Below, one piece after another: positions 55,443-63,963 of a DNA stretch of 64,000 bases (positions within the stretch are counted from its first letter, which is position 1; each line of letters begins with the position of its first letter). Under the pieces are notes generated by a model, which ran no database searches, was not told where the DNA came from, and saw only the letters and a program-made list of their open reading frames with translations. The stretch spans positions 49,380 to 113,379 of the forward strand of contig CANLMQ010000019.1 of NCBI GenBank assembly GCA_947492175.1. Reading direction: 5' to 3'. Origin of the DNA: an uncultured Draconibacterium sp. (GTDB lineage Bacteria; Bacteroidota; Bacteroidia; Bacteroidales; Prolixibacteraceae). Both the position numbers and the translations under genes were made by a program.

Positions 55443-55465
55443 GGTATTTATTTTTTAACGTTTTG

Positions 55466-55473
55466 CAAAAATA
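55466..55473 (-). promoter_or_regulatory. Bacteroidota -7 element for the FAD reductase gene
   Basis: The minus strand reads TATTTTTG, matching TAnnTTTG, 24 bases before the ATG. Confidence 0.45.
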
Positions 55474-55489
55474 GTTGATTTTTTATTTT

Positions 55490-55507
55490 AAAGACCTTTT
55501 AGTCTTT
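55490..55507. promoter_or_regulatory. Dyad operator candidate upstream of the FAD reductase gene
   Basis: AAAGAC (55490-55495), six bases, GTCTTT (55502-55507): an exact 6-bp inverted repeat located where the -33 box of the minus-strand promoter should be. The pattern suits a TetR- or MarR-type dimer. No such regulator is adjacent. Confidence 0.45.
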
Positions 55508-55642
55508 TATTTGGCCGATTATTTTAGATAATTAACCGATTATTAACACTATTGTTCAGTTGACATTCGTAGTTTTAGATAGAAAATTTTTAACGCCGTT
55601 TATTAATTTTTATAGCAAAACCATAAAAACAACTATTCAAAA

Positions 55643-56146
55643 ATGAAAACACTGATCGCCTACAGCACCACTCACGGATGCACTGAAAAAACAGCCAACG
55701 AACTAAAAGACTCTTTAGGAGGTGAAGTACATCTCGTTAATTTAAAACACAATCCTAATCTGGATCTAGCAGAATTCCATAAAGTAATAATCGGAGGTTC
55801 AATTCATGCCGGCCAGGTTCAGAAAAAAGTAAAAGAATTTTGTAACAAGAATTTAACTGCACTTCAGGAGAAAGAACTTGGTTTATTTATTTGTTGCATG
55901 AAAGAAGGAGAAGAAGCGCAAAATCAACTACTTGATGCATTTCCGCAGGCATTAATTCAAAAAGCGAAAGCTACCGCTTATTTTGGCGGTGAATTCACTT
56001 TTGAAAAAATGAATTTCCTGCAAAAAATGATTGTTAAAAAAGTGGCCCGTGTTGAACACAGTACTTCAAAAGTAGACCACGAAGCAATTCTAAGTTTCTC
56101 AAAAAGAATGGACAAGATATTTAATCCGTTTCTGTTTTTAATTTAA
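55643..56146 (+). CDS. Flavodoxin-domain protein, HemG-like
   Basis: A 167-residue FMN-binding flavodoxin-fold protein: LIAYSTTHGCTEKTA at the N-terminus is the phosphate loop, and GGSIHAGQVQKKVKEF near 50 matches HemG (menaquinone-linked protoporphyrinogen oxidase) style. The C-terminal basic and aromatic tail fits the HemG membrane-contact region. HemG oxidises protoporphyrinogen IX; I cannot exclude another flavodoxin-like role. It is divergent from the FAD reductase and converges on the methyltransferase gene with a 4-base overlap of ends. Confidence 0.8.
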   Translation: MKTLIAYSTTHGCTEKTANELKDSLGGEVHLVNLKHNPNLDLAEFHKVIIGGSIHAGQVQKKVKEFCNKNLTALQEKELGLFICCMKEGEEAQNQLLDAFPQALIQKAKATAYFGGEFTFEKMNFLQKMIVKKVARVEHSTSKVDHEAILSFSKRMDKIFNPFLFLI

Positions 56147-56859
56147 AAATTCAAGTAAAAATACCGGGTTAATTTTATAAACTCCTCTGAATATCCAGAT
56201 CCGGTTATAGCATATACAGGGAAGCAGTCTTTTGTACAGTCTGCTTCTATTTTTCCAAACTCCATTAAAACACGGTTAACGGCCTTTTTTGCATTGGGTC
56301 GTACTTCTGTTTTTCGGGTTAAAAAGAGTCCCTTTGCTATGGCAATCTTAATAAATTCTTCAGCAGGATCGCAGGGTAAAATTACAGCTAATTTTCCGTT
56401 GCTGTTTAAGAGATTAACCGAAGTAGTAACCAATTCCGGGAACGACATTGAATCGTTATGACGGGCCAGCGTTCGGCCTGTGTTACTAGCTTTTAAACTA
56501 TTACTGAAAAACGGAGGATTCGAAACAATAAGATCGAACGTTTCTGCTGTGTTGTTTCCAAAATCCTGAAAAGAACAGTTTAGTACATCAATTCTGTTTC
56601 CCCATTTTGAAGCAGCCACATTGTTCTTTGCTTCAGCAGCAGCGTTTTCTTCAATTTCTATGGCCGTAATTTTTGCAATTGAACGTTGTGCAAGCATTAA
56701 AGCAATTAAACCGGTGCCTGTACCAACATCCAGTATTTTCTTACAATTTTCAACGCCGGTCCAGGCTCCCAGCAAAACACCATCGGTACCCACTTTCATG
56801 GCCGTTTTTTCCTGCCTGACCGTAAACTCTTTAAATTGAAAATAGTTGTTTTTATCCAT
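56143..56859 (-). CDS. trmN6: tRNA1(Val) (adenine(37)-N6)-methyltransferase-like
   Basis: A 238-residue SAM-dependent methyltransferase. The SAM loop is ILDVGTGTGLIALML near 40, and the catalytic motif NPPF is at about 113, the signature of the TrmN6/YfiC group that methylates A37 of tRNA-Val. The N-terminus FQFKEFTVRQEKTAMKVGTD matches the family. Closely related NPPF methyltransferases exist, so the substrate is probable rather than sure. Confidence 0.9.
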   Translation of the reverse strand: MDKNNYFQFKEFTVRQEKTAMKVGTDGVLLGAWTGVENCKKILDVGTGTGLIALMLAQRSIAKITAIEIEENAAAEAKNNVAASKWGNRIDVLNCSFQDFGNNTAETFDLIVSNPPFFSNSLKASNTGRTLARHNDSMSFPELVTTSVNLLNSNGKLAVILPCDPAEEFIKIAIAKGLFLTRKTEVRPNAKKAVNRVLMEFGKIEADCTKDCFPVYAITGSGYSEEFIKLTRYFYLNF

Positions 56860-56892
56860 AAATAGTAATGAAATGTTACACTGTTTAAAAGC

Positions 56893-57666
56893 TTAAAACT
56901 TTTCGAAAACTCCCAACCCAAACAAGGCAAAGTCGTATTTCACAGGATCATTTTGATCAAACTTTCGCAGCGATGATGTGATTTCTTCCACGGCTTTCCA
57001 ATCGTTTGATTTCCGTTGTAAAAGCCCCAGTTTTCTTCCGACATTTCCGGTATGCACATCAAGCGGCAACATAAGTGCAGAAGTTGGTATTCCTTGCCAC
57101 AAACCAAAATCGACTCCTGCATTATCTTTCCTCGCCATCCAGCGCAAATACATGTTCAGCCTTTTCCCCGAAGCTCCCTTTTCTACATTCGAAATATGTT
57201 TTCGGGTACGCTCTCCTGCAATTTCAAAAAACACCTTGTAAAAATAAAACAATGCCGACTTAATTGTATTTTCCTGTTGAAATCCCTTTTCGAAAACAGC
57301 TTGCAAACTACCATGATTGGCATAAATATTCCGAAGCGAGTGAATAAAATAAATACAGTCGGTACCATTAAAAGTGCGATGCACAAAATGTTCCAGTTTC
57401 TTTATCTCATATTCAGAAGCATGTAAAACAAAATCGTGAGGTTGATTGTCGAGCATGCTCAACAAACGCAAAGCATTTTTTATTATCGCTGCCCGGTTTC
57501 CCCATGAAATAGTTGCCGTTAAAAAACCCGCTATCTCGATATTCTCTTTTTCAGAAAATTGCTTGGGAACCTGAATTGGATCGGATTCAATAAAATTAGG
57601 ACGATTAAACTCTTCCACTTTTTCATCCAGAAAATTCTTTAGATCTGCACTATTTTCCATTGGCAT
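56893..57666 (-). CDS. TIGR02757 family protein (DUF2400)
   Basis: A 257-residue protein with the conserved family pattern: ATISWGNRAAIIKNALRLL near 55, FVHRTFNGTDCIYFIHSLR near 95 and the PLDVHTGNVGRKLGL helix-hairpin-helix-like segment near 205. The domain suggests relation to base-excision glycosylase folds. No function has been established. Start at Met1 or Met3. Confidence 0.88.
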   Translation of the reverse strand: MPMENSADLKNFLDEKVEEFNRPNFIESDPIQVPKQFSEKENIEIAGFLTATISWGNRAAIIKNALRLLSMLDNQPHDFVLHASEYEIKKLEHFVHRTFNGTDCIYFIHSLRNIYANHGSLQAVFEKGFQQENTIKSALFYFYKVFFEIAGERTRKHISNVEKGASGKRLNMYLRWMARKDNAGVDFGLWQGIPTSALMLPLDVHTGNVGRKLGLLQRKSNDWKAVEEITSSLRKFDQNDPVKYDFALFGLGVFEKF

Positions 57667-57685
57667 AATTTAGTAAAAAGATTGA

Positions 57686-57745
57686 ACCCGGATACTGGAT
57701 TACTTGATACCAGATTACTGGATTTCAGGACAGCCGGATTATTGA
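57686..57745. repeat. Imperfect 8-bp-period repeat island
   Basis: The stretch reads as successive GGATACTG, GATTACTT, GATACCAG, ATTACTGG and similar octamers, an imperfect 8-bp period for about 60 bases between the TIGR02757 gene and the LolD-like gene. Its reverse complement resembles the octamers at 63871-63910. Confidence 0.6.
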
Positions 57746-57794
57746 GAAAGGATTTTGTTTAAAAACGATGGAACGAAATCATTCAACTCCTCAA

Positions 57795-58445
57795 TCACTC
57801 AATCACGCCATCTTTTATATGGATGATTCTATCCGAACGTTCGGCAAAGTGATCGTCGTGGGTAACAATTATAAAAGTTTGTCCCAGATCATCACGAAGT
57901 TTAAAAAGTAATTCGTGCAGCTCGTCGCGGTTTGCCGAATCAAGGTTTCCCGATGGCTCATCAGCCATTACAACCGACGGACTGTTAACTAAGGCACGTG
58001 CCATTGCAATCCGTTGTTTTTCGCCACCGGAAAGTTCTGCCGGTTTGTGTTCCATTCTGTCGGCCAGCCCCAAATATGCAATTAATTCCTTTGCCTTTGC
58101 CTCAGCCTTTGCTTTTGGGGTTTTGGCTATAAATGCAGGAATGCAAACATTCTCAAGAGCAGTAAACTCAGGCAGTAAATGATGAAACTGGAATACAAAG
58201 CCAATTTCTTTATTCCGGAAAGCCGCCAGTTGCTTTTCAGAAAAGGATGAGATCTTTTGGTCGTTAAAAAAGATTTCGCCGCTATCAGGTTTACTTAGCG
58301 TACCCAGTATCTGCAAAAGCGTGGTTTTTCCGGCTCCACTTGCACCAACAATTGAATACAACTTACCTGCAGGAATATCGAGGTTAATTCCTTTTAAAAC
58401 CTCCAGTTTCCCAAACGACTTTGTTATGTTATCTGCTTTAATCAA
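57795..58445 (-). CDS. ABC transporter ATP-binding protein, LolD-like
   Basis: A 216-residue ABC ATPase with Walker A GASGAGKTTLLQ, Q-loop VFQFHHLLPEFTALENV, signature LSGGEKQR, Walker B VVMADEPSGNLDS and H-loop VTHDDHFA. The combination FHHLLPEFTALENV is typical of LolD/MacB-type ATPases; LolD powers release of lipoproteins from the inner membrane. No permease is adjacent, so the partner is unknown. The Ca2+/Na+ antiporter gene ends 9 bases upstream. Confidence 0.88.
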   Translation of the reverse strand: MIKADNITKSFGKLEVLKGINLDIPAGKLYSIVGASGAGKTTLLQILGTLSKPDSGEIFFNDQKISSFSEKQLAAFRNKEIGFVFQFHHLLPEFTALENVCIPAFIAKTPKAKAEAKAKELIAYLGLADRMEHKPAELSGGEKQRIAMARALVNSPSVVMADEPSGNLDSANRDELHELLFKLRDDLGQTFIIVTHDDHFAERSDRIIHIKDGVIE

Positions 58446-58454
58446 TACGAACGT

Positions 58455-59510
58455 TTAAAATAGTAAACCCATTCCGTATAATTTTAGTATCTCGTTGAGT
58501 ACATAAAAAATATAAGTGGCGATTAAAATTCCTCCGGTAAGTTTTCCTACCTTCCATTTTTTCACCAGCAACAACAGAACCAGCAATACTACCGAGGCAG
58601 CCAAAATAAGTGCCGAACTAACCAGATTGCCTCCAGTGGAAATTGCCTCGCCCGACATGGACATTACAATTAGAAAAGGAAGCCCCAATCCAACAAGTAT
58701 ATCAAAAATATTTGATCCAATGGCATTGCTAACCGCCATATCGCCCCTACCCTGTTTGGCCACTATTATAGACGAAAACAAATCGGGGATTGATGTTCCG
58801 ACAGCCAGAACCGTTAAAGCAATAATGGCTTCAGGAATATTTAGCGCATGTGCCGCATGTACAGCCACTTCAACCAAAACATAACTTAAAGCAGCAATAA
58901 TAAGAATAGAAATTATAAATACCAGGTAGTAGCGTTCCGCCGCTGGGAAAATAAAATGCAGCAGCTTATCAACCGGTTTTGTTACTTTATTGTGTTCGCC
59001 ATGTGCTTCCTCCACACTTTCGTCACACTCCACATCGGAATACGGTAGGATTTTACGCCAGTACACAACGGCAACTACATATAATACATAAACGATAAGA
59101 AACAGAACTGCTTCGTGAAACGAAAACGTTCCGTCCCAAATAACATGAACCAACAAACCAACCGCGATTGCATAAAAGAACAAATCGCGAACTACGGGTT
59201 GCCAGGTAAGTTTTGCCTGTTTTACCCAGGCAGCTGCGCCGACAATGGCCAGCAAATTAAAAATGGCGCTTCCCACAATACTTCCAATCCCAATTACCTG
59301 GTGGTCGCCGGGTTTTATTACTGCAAAAAGTGCCACAAACAGTTCGGGAGCACTTGAACCAACTGCCATTAATGTAGCGCCCGCAGCATCGCTTGAGAGT
59401 CGCAGGTCTTTCGAAATTTTATCGAGCGAAGCAATAAAAAACAAATCGACGACACGGGCAAGTAAAACAAAACAAGCCAGTAATGCCAATATGTAAAGTA
59501 GTATCATCAA
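58455..59510 (-). CDS. Calcium/sodium antiporter (CaCA family)
   Basis: A 351-residue membrane protein with about ten transmembrane helices in two inverted halves, each carrying an alpha repeat: MAVGSSAPELFVALFAV near 48 and AVGTSIPDLFSSIIVA near 250. A hydrophilic acidic loop (about 155-185, with DVECDESVEEAHGEHNK) separates the halves. It exports Ca2+ in exchange for Na+ or H+. Probably co-transcribed with the LolD-like gene. Confidence 0.93.
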   Translation of the reverse strand: MMILLYILALLACFVLLARVVDLFFIASLDKISKDLRLSSDAAGATLMAVGSSAPELFVALFAVIKPGDHQVIGIGSIVGSAIFNLLAIVGAAAWVKQAKLTWQPVVRDLFFYAIAVGLLVHVIWDGTFSFHEAVLFLIVYVLYVVAVVYWRKILPYSDVECDESVEEAHGEHNKVTKPVDKLLHFIFPAAERYYLVFIISILIIAALSYVLVEVAVHAAHALNIPEAIIALTVLAVGTSIPDLFSSIIVAKQGRGDMAVSNAIGSNIFDILVGLGLPFLIVMSMSGEAISTGGNLVSSALILAASVVLLVLLLLVKKWKVGKLTGGILIATYIFYVLNEILKLYGMGLLF

Positions 59511-59534
59511 AAGAAATGTATTTGGAATTACGTA

Positions 59535-59801
59535 TTAATCTTCAAAACGATCCTTAATACCTTGTTTGATCTCGTCGGTTTCTTTAGTTACTGTAGAAGA
59601 TACGTCGTCGATGTCTTTCTTAATATCCGATGTATGCTCGTTCAGCTCGCGTTTGATCTCGTTAGTGGCTTTCTTAAACTCACGCATCCCTTTACCCAAT
59701 GTTTTAGCAATATCCGGGATAGCTTTCGAGCCAAAAAACAGTAAAGCCAAAAGCATCACCAAAACAATTTCGCCGCCACTTATAAATAATAAATACTGCA
59801 T
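59535..59801 (-). CDS. tatA: Sec-independent protein translocase TatA
   Basis: An 88-residue TatA/E protein: an N-terminal helix MQYLLFISGGEIVLVMLLAL, then FFGSKAIPDIAKTLGKGM as the amphipathic hinge and a long charged, possibly coiled tail. It forms the Tat pore with TatC, whose gene is 12 kb away. The frame extends to 59822, but the Met at 59801 gives the standard TatA start. Confidence 0.93.
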   Translation of the reverse strand: MQYLLFISGGEIVLVMLLALLFFGSKAIPDIAKTLGKGMREFKKATNEIKRELNEHTSDIKKDIDDVSSTVTKETDEIKQGIKDRFED

Positions 59802-59840
59802 TGTTAAAATTTTAGAACACAAAGATATAAAAAGACAGAA

Positions 59841-59892
59841 GTCGGAAGACCGAAGACCAAAGATATTTTACCTCTGTCTTCCGGCTTCCGAC
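59841..59892. terminator. Long imperfect hairpin between secDF and tatA
   Basis: GTCGGAAGACCGAAGAC (59841-59857) pairs with GTCTTCCGGCTTCCGAC (59876-59892), 17 bp with two mismatches. On the minus strand a TTTTT follows about 8 bases further on, so it may end the secDF transcript. The arms themselves are made of 7-bp near-repeats (GAAGTCG, GAAGACC, GAAGACC). Confidence 0.5.
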
Positions 59893-59909
59893 CTCCAACT
59901 TAAATTAGC

Positions 59910-62900
59910 TTACTTCTTCTTAATTTTTCCAACTACTTTTGCTACTCTTTTCTGAGTATCGAATGCAATAGGTGTTGCAATAAACAATGAAGAATACGTA
60001 CCCACAAGCACACCAACTAACAATGCGAAGGTGAATCCCTGAATTGTTGCACCTCCAAACAGGAAGATCGCCAACAATACAACAAATGTTGATAATGATG
60101 TACTAAATGTACGACGCAATGTGCTGTTCAGCGCTTCGTCAACATTCAGGTCTCTGTCGCGTTTTGGATGCAGGCCAAGATATTCCCTGATACGGTCGAA
60201 TACAACCACGGTATCGTTGATAGAATAACCCAGTACTGTAAGAATTGCTGCAATAAATGCCTGGTCGATTTCTAGCGAGAATGGCAGAACTCCGTACAAC
60301 AATGAGAAGATACCCAATACAATTAACGAGTCGTGTGCCAGTGCAGCCACAGCTCCCAAACCATATTGCCAGTTGCGGAAACGAAGCAGGATATACAGGA
60401 ATATAATAATCAGCGAGAAGCCAATTGCAATGGCCGAATCTTTACGAATATCATCTGAAATAGTTGGCCCTACTTTTTGCGAACTCTGCTGATATACATC
60501 GGTAAATTGTTCAAGCGTAACACTATTGTCGATAAAGCCACCTTCTTTTAAGCCTTGCATCAACAAAGCTTCAACTTCGTTATCAACATTTTCGCTGTGA
60601 TCATCAATTTTAAAGTCGGTAGTAATACGAACCTGGTTGTTTGTACCAAATGTTTTTACTTCAGGAGCCGATTCAAATACTCCGGTTAATGCATCCTGCA
60701 CCTCGTGAACTTTTACATCCTCTTCGAAACGAACAACATAAGTACGACCACCTTTAAAGTCGATACCGTAATTTAACCCGCGAACAAAGAAAGATCCGAT
60801 AGACAGAACGATAAACAAACCTGAAATCACGTAAAAGATTTTTCTTTTCTCGAGGAATTTAATTTTAGTGTTACGTAACCAGTTTTCTGTTTTCGACGAT
60901 GCAAACAAGATGGTTCCACCTTTGCGTAATTGCCATTCGAAAATTAAACGGGTTAAGAAAATTGCAGAGAAAAGAGAAGTCAGGATACCAACAATAAGAG
61001 TTGTTGCGAAACCTTTAATCGGGCCCGAACCAAACATATAAAGTACAATACCTGTAAGCAATGTAGTTACCTGACCATCGATAATTGCCGAATAAGCGTT
61101 TTTGTAACCATCGGTAATGGCCAGTTTAATTCCTTTACCGGCGCGTAATTCTTCCTGTACACGTTCGTAAATAAGTACGTTGGCATCAACCGACATACCA
61201 ATTGTAAGTACAATACCGGCAATACCAGGCAGTGTAAGAACTGCACCTAACGAAGCAAGAATACCAAAAATGAAGAACATGTTGGCCACCAAAGCAATGT
61301 TTGCTGCCAAACCTGCATTTTTACTGTAGAAGAAAAGCATGTAAACAAGTACCAGTGCGAAGGCAATGATGAACGAAATTAATCCGCTGTTGATTGCTTC
61401 CTGCCCCAGTGAAGGACCTACAATGTCTTCCTGAATAATACGTGCAGGAGCAGGCATTTTACCCGATTTCAACACGTTTGCAAGGTCTTTTGCCTCTTCA
61501 ATACTTTCCAAACCTGTAATACTTGAGCGACCACCAGGGATTTCTCCGTTTACAGTTGGGAACGAACGAACATAATCATCTAAAACAATAGCGATTGATT
61601 TACCAACGTTTTCTTTGGTCATTCGTTGCCAGATTTTAGCTCCTTCGGTGTTCATTTGCATCGATACTTCAGGATTTGAACCAAACTGATCGAAGTCCTG
61701 ACGCGCATCGGTAATTGCTTCACCATCGAGAGGAGCACGTCCGTCGCGCGAAGTAACTTTTAAGGCAATTAAACGGTAGTAGTTGCCTGCAGCATCTACC
61801 GATTTAGCTGTCCATTTAAAAATCATATCCCTTGGGAAAATACTTTTCACCTGTGGGTTATTCAGATAAGCATTAACTTTTGCAGTATCTTTTGCGTGTG
61901 CCATACCAACAGACGGACCAGGGAAAAGCTGACCTGATTGATCGGTACTTGGATTTAAAACAGCAAATAACGGATACTGAGCTTTAAAACCAGCCAGGTT
62001 ATCTATTGCTGCAGTTGAATCGTTTTCGGCACCGGCTTCCAACTCCGAAAGTAACGAGTTTTCATCTTCTTCGGTAGCTGCTGCTTCTTCTGTTGCTTCA
62101 GGTGCTGCTTCAGGTGCAGCTTCCGGCTCAACAGTCAGAGCTTCCATTTCTTTAATTTTCTGGTTTGCCTGAAGCATGTACTGATATACTTCCTGGTTTT
62201 CGTATGTTTCCCAGAATTCAAGATTAGCTGTTCCCTGCAACAGGTTACGTACCCTGTTTTGATCTTTAACACCCGGAAGTTCAACCAGGATACGACCGTC
62301 GGTTTGCAACAGCTGGATATTTGGTTGTGCCACACCAAAGCGGTCGATACGAGTACGCAAAATATTGAATGCGTTACCGATAGCAGCGTTGGTTTCGGTG
62401 CGAATAATGGCTAAAACCTGGGCATTGGTAGTGTTAAAGTTAATTTTATCGCGAAGCTCAAGCGTATTAAAAACCGACGCTAATTTTGCATTCGGATCAA
62501 TTTCTTCGAAAGCCTGTCCGAACAATGTTACAAAATCAGCCTGGCTGTTTGTTTGTAATTCGGTTGCACGATTAAGGGCTTTATTAAATGTTTCGTCGTC
62601 GCTGTAATTCGACATTGCCCTGATAATGTCTTTTACTTCAACCTGAAGAGTAACGTTCATACCACCTTTAAGGTCGAGACCCAGGTTCATTTCAAGTTCC
62701 TGAACATCTTTAAACGTATATTTTTTAAGTCCAAGGAAATTGTAAACAACTTCACTTTTCATTGAGTCAAGGTAATTGAATTCCAGTTCAGGATTACCTT
62801 GTGCATACTCTTCAGCAGCTTTTTTAATTTGTTGCGATTTCCAGGTAAACGATAACTGGAAAAGACAAACCGCTGCCAACAGAATTGCAAATGTTAAAAT

Positions 62901-62918
62901 TGCACCTTTGTTTTGCAT
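59910..62918 (-). CDS. secDF: Fused protein translocase subunit SecDF
   Basis: A 1002-residue fusion, SecD first (about 1-670) then SecF (about 690-1002), the arrangement normal in Bacteroidota. SecD motifs DLKGGMNVTLQVEV near 78 and the ELPGVKDQNRVRNLLQGTA first periplasmic domain are visible, with the SecF GIDFKGGRTYVV near 740 and GYSINDTVVVFDRIRE near 905. An Ala/Glu-rich spacer (PEAAPEAAPEATEEAAATEE near 265) lies within the SecD periplasmic part. SecDF uses the proton gradient to finish Sec export. ATG at 62918. Confidence 0.97.
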   Translation of the reverse strand: MQNKGAILTFAILLAAVCLFQLSFTWKSQQIKKAAEEYAQGNPELEFNYLDSMKSEVVYNFLGLKKYTFKDVQELEMNLGLDLKGGMNVTLQVEVKDIIRAMSNYSDDETFNKALNRATELQTNSQADFVTLFGQAFEEIDPNAKLASVFNTLELRDKINFNTTNAQVLAIIRTETNAAIGNAFNILRTRIDRFGVAQPNIQLLQTDGRILVELPGVKDQNRVRNLLQGTANLEFWETYENQEVYQYMLQANQKIKEMEALTVEPEAAPEAAPEATEEAAATEEDENSLLSELEAGAENDSTAAIDNLAGFKAQYPLFAVLNPSTDQSGQLFPGPSVGMAHAKDTAKVNAYLNNPQVKSIFPRDMIFKWTAKSVDAAGNYYRLIALKVTSRDGRAPLDGEAITDARQDFDQFGSNPEVSMQMNTEGAKIWQRMTKENVGKSIAIVLDDYVRSFPTVNGEIPGGRSSITGLESIEEAKDLANVLKSGKMPAPARIIQEDIVGPSLGQEAINSGLISFIIAFALVLVYMLFFYSKNAGLAANIALVANMFFIFGILASLGAVLTLPGIAGIVLTIGMSVDANVLIYERVQEELRAGKGIKLAITDGYKNAYSAIIDGQVTTLLTGIVLYMFGSGPIKGFATTLIVGILTSLFSAIFLTRLIFEWQLRKGGTILFASSKTENWLRNTKIKFLEKRKIFYVISGLFIVLSIGSFFVRGLNYGIDFKGGRTYVVRFEEDVKVHEVQDALTGVFESAPEVKTFGTNNQVRITTDFKIDDHSENVDNEVEALLMQGLKEGGFIDNSVTLEQFTDVYQQSSQKVGPTISDDIRKDSAIAIGFSLIIIFLYILLRFRNWQYGLGAVAALAHDSLIVLGIFSLLYGVLPFSLEIDQAFIAAILTVLGYSINDTVVVFDRIREYLGLHPKRDRDLNVDEALNSTLRRTFSTSLSTFVVLLAIFLFGGATIQGFTFALLVGVLVGTYSSLFIATPIAFDTQKRVAKVVGKIKKK

Positions 62919-63050
62919 TTGATTTTAATTTAAATGTTTATTTAATTTTTTGAAAATATTTTACTTAAAAGCAATTGAATTCACTCCGAATTCTGTGGAA
63001 AAAGAGAATTATCCACACCGTTAAAACTCCCTAAGATAAAGGAGAATTAC

Positions 63051-63458
63051 TTACGCCAACGGGTCTTCGTCGGGGCGGGTAAAAAAGTGGTTTTGAAAAA
63101 CCAGGTAATGATACGACTGAATAATGGGAGCTGTTTGAGTTTGCTCCTCGGCCTGTAGTACCTGGTAGTTTCTCAGCTGATGATATTTTCTGAGAAATTT
63201 GTCGTGCAACTGCACCTGTAATTTTCGGTCGGAAGTTTTAAGAACCTGTGTTTTCAAACTCACTGTAGTAGTTTGGCCGATTACATAAATATGCTCAGGT
63301 TCGGAAGTATGTCTTCCCGATTCGGCAGAAATGTTCTTAAGTCCATCAGGATTGTTTTCAAAATAATTATCGAGCAAAACCGCACCACCAACGATAGCTA
63401 TTATTACAGCTAACCTGGTTAACAATTTACGGGTGATATTTATTCTGAATTTTAGCAT
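63051..63458 (-). CDS. Hypothetical membrane-anchored protein
   Basis: A 135-residue protein with basic N-terminus MLKFRINITRKLLTRLA and one hydrophobic helix (VIIAIVGGAVLL, about 18-30), then an extracytoplasmic domain rich in polar residues. No recognised family. The Met at 63458 is chosen over a TTG at 63488. The secDF gene starts 133 bases downstream on the same strand and could belong to the same transcript. Confidence 0.6.
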   Translation of the reverse strand: MLKFRINITRKLLTRLAVIIAIVGGAVLLDNYFENNPDGLKNISAESGRHTSEPEHIYVIGQTTTVSLKTQVLKTSDRKLQVQLHDKFLRKYHQLRNYQVLQAEEQTQTAPIIQSYHYLVFQNHFFTRPDEDPLA

Positions 63459-63488
63459 TTTCCTGTTAAGCGGAGCAAATATACCCAA

Positions 63489-63963
63489 ACAATTCAGGTT
63501 TCCAAAAATCAGGGGGCTAAAATTACAGCATCGGGTTTAGTTAGAGAGGATTGGGGCAGTGATCAGTTACAGTTGGCGGTTGCGGGTTATGGTGGTTAGT
63601 ATGAACGATTATTAGTGGACAAAGTAGAAAGTCATTAGCCATTGGTCATTGGGAAGAACGGCTTTAACAAGTAACGGATGACTAGTGACTAGTGACCAAA
63701 ACTCAGTGGCTCTCTGCGGGTTCTCTGCGATCTCTGTGGTAAAAAAACTAAACGCAAAGAGGAAAAGAAAGTCATTGGTCATTAGCCATTGGGAAGAACG
63801 GTTTTAACTAGTGACGGATGACAAATGACCAGTCGCAGTGATCAGTGATCAGTTGCAGGTTATGGATCATATCCAGTAATCCAGCGATCCGACAATCCGA
63901 CAATCCGGCAAATGCTAAACGTCCTGTCTTCTACTGAAATAGCTTGACTAAAAAAGTTAAGTT
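63489..63963. repeat. Intergenic word-repeat region
   Basis: No gene; instead, nested repeats. A 55-bp segment at 63627-63681 recurs at 63767-63821 with the GTCATTGG and TAGCCATTGG words swapped in order. A second pair (63555-63591 and 63835-63865) shares GCAGTGATCAGT and GGTTATGG. Between the copies are CTCTGCG repeats (63710-63740). At 63871-63910 five octamers ATCCAGTA, ATCCAGCG, ATCCGACA, ATCCGACA, ATCCGGCA follow head to tail. Confidence 0.8.
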
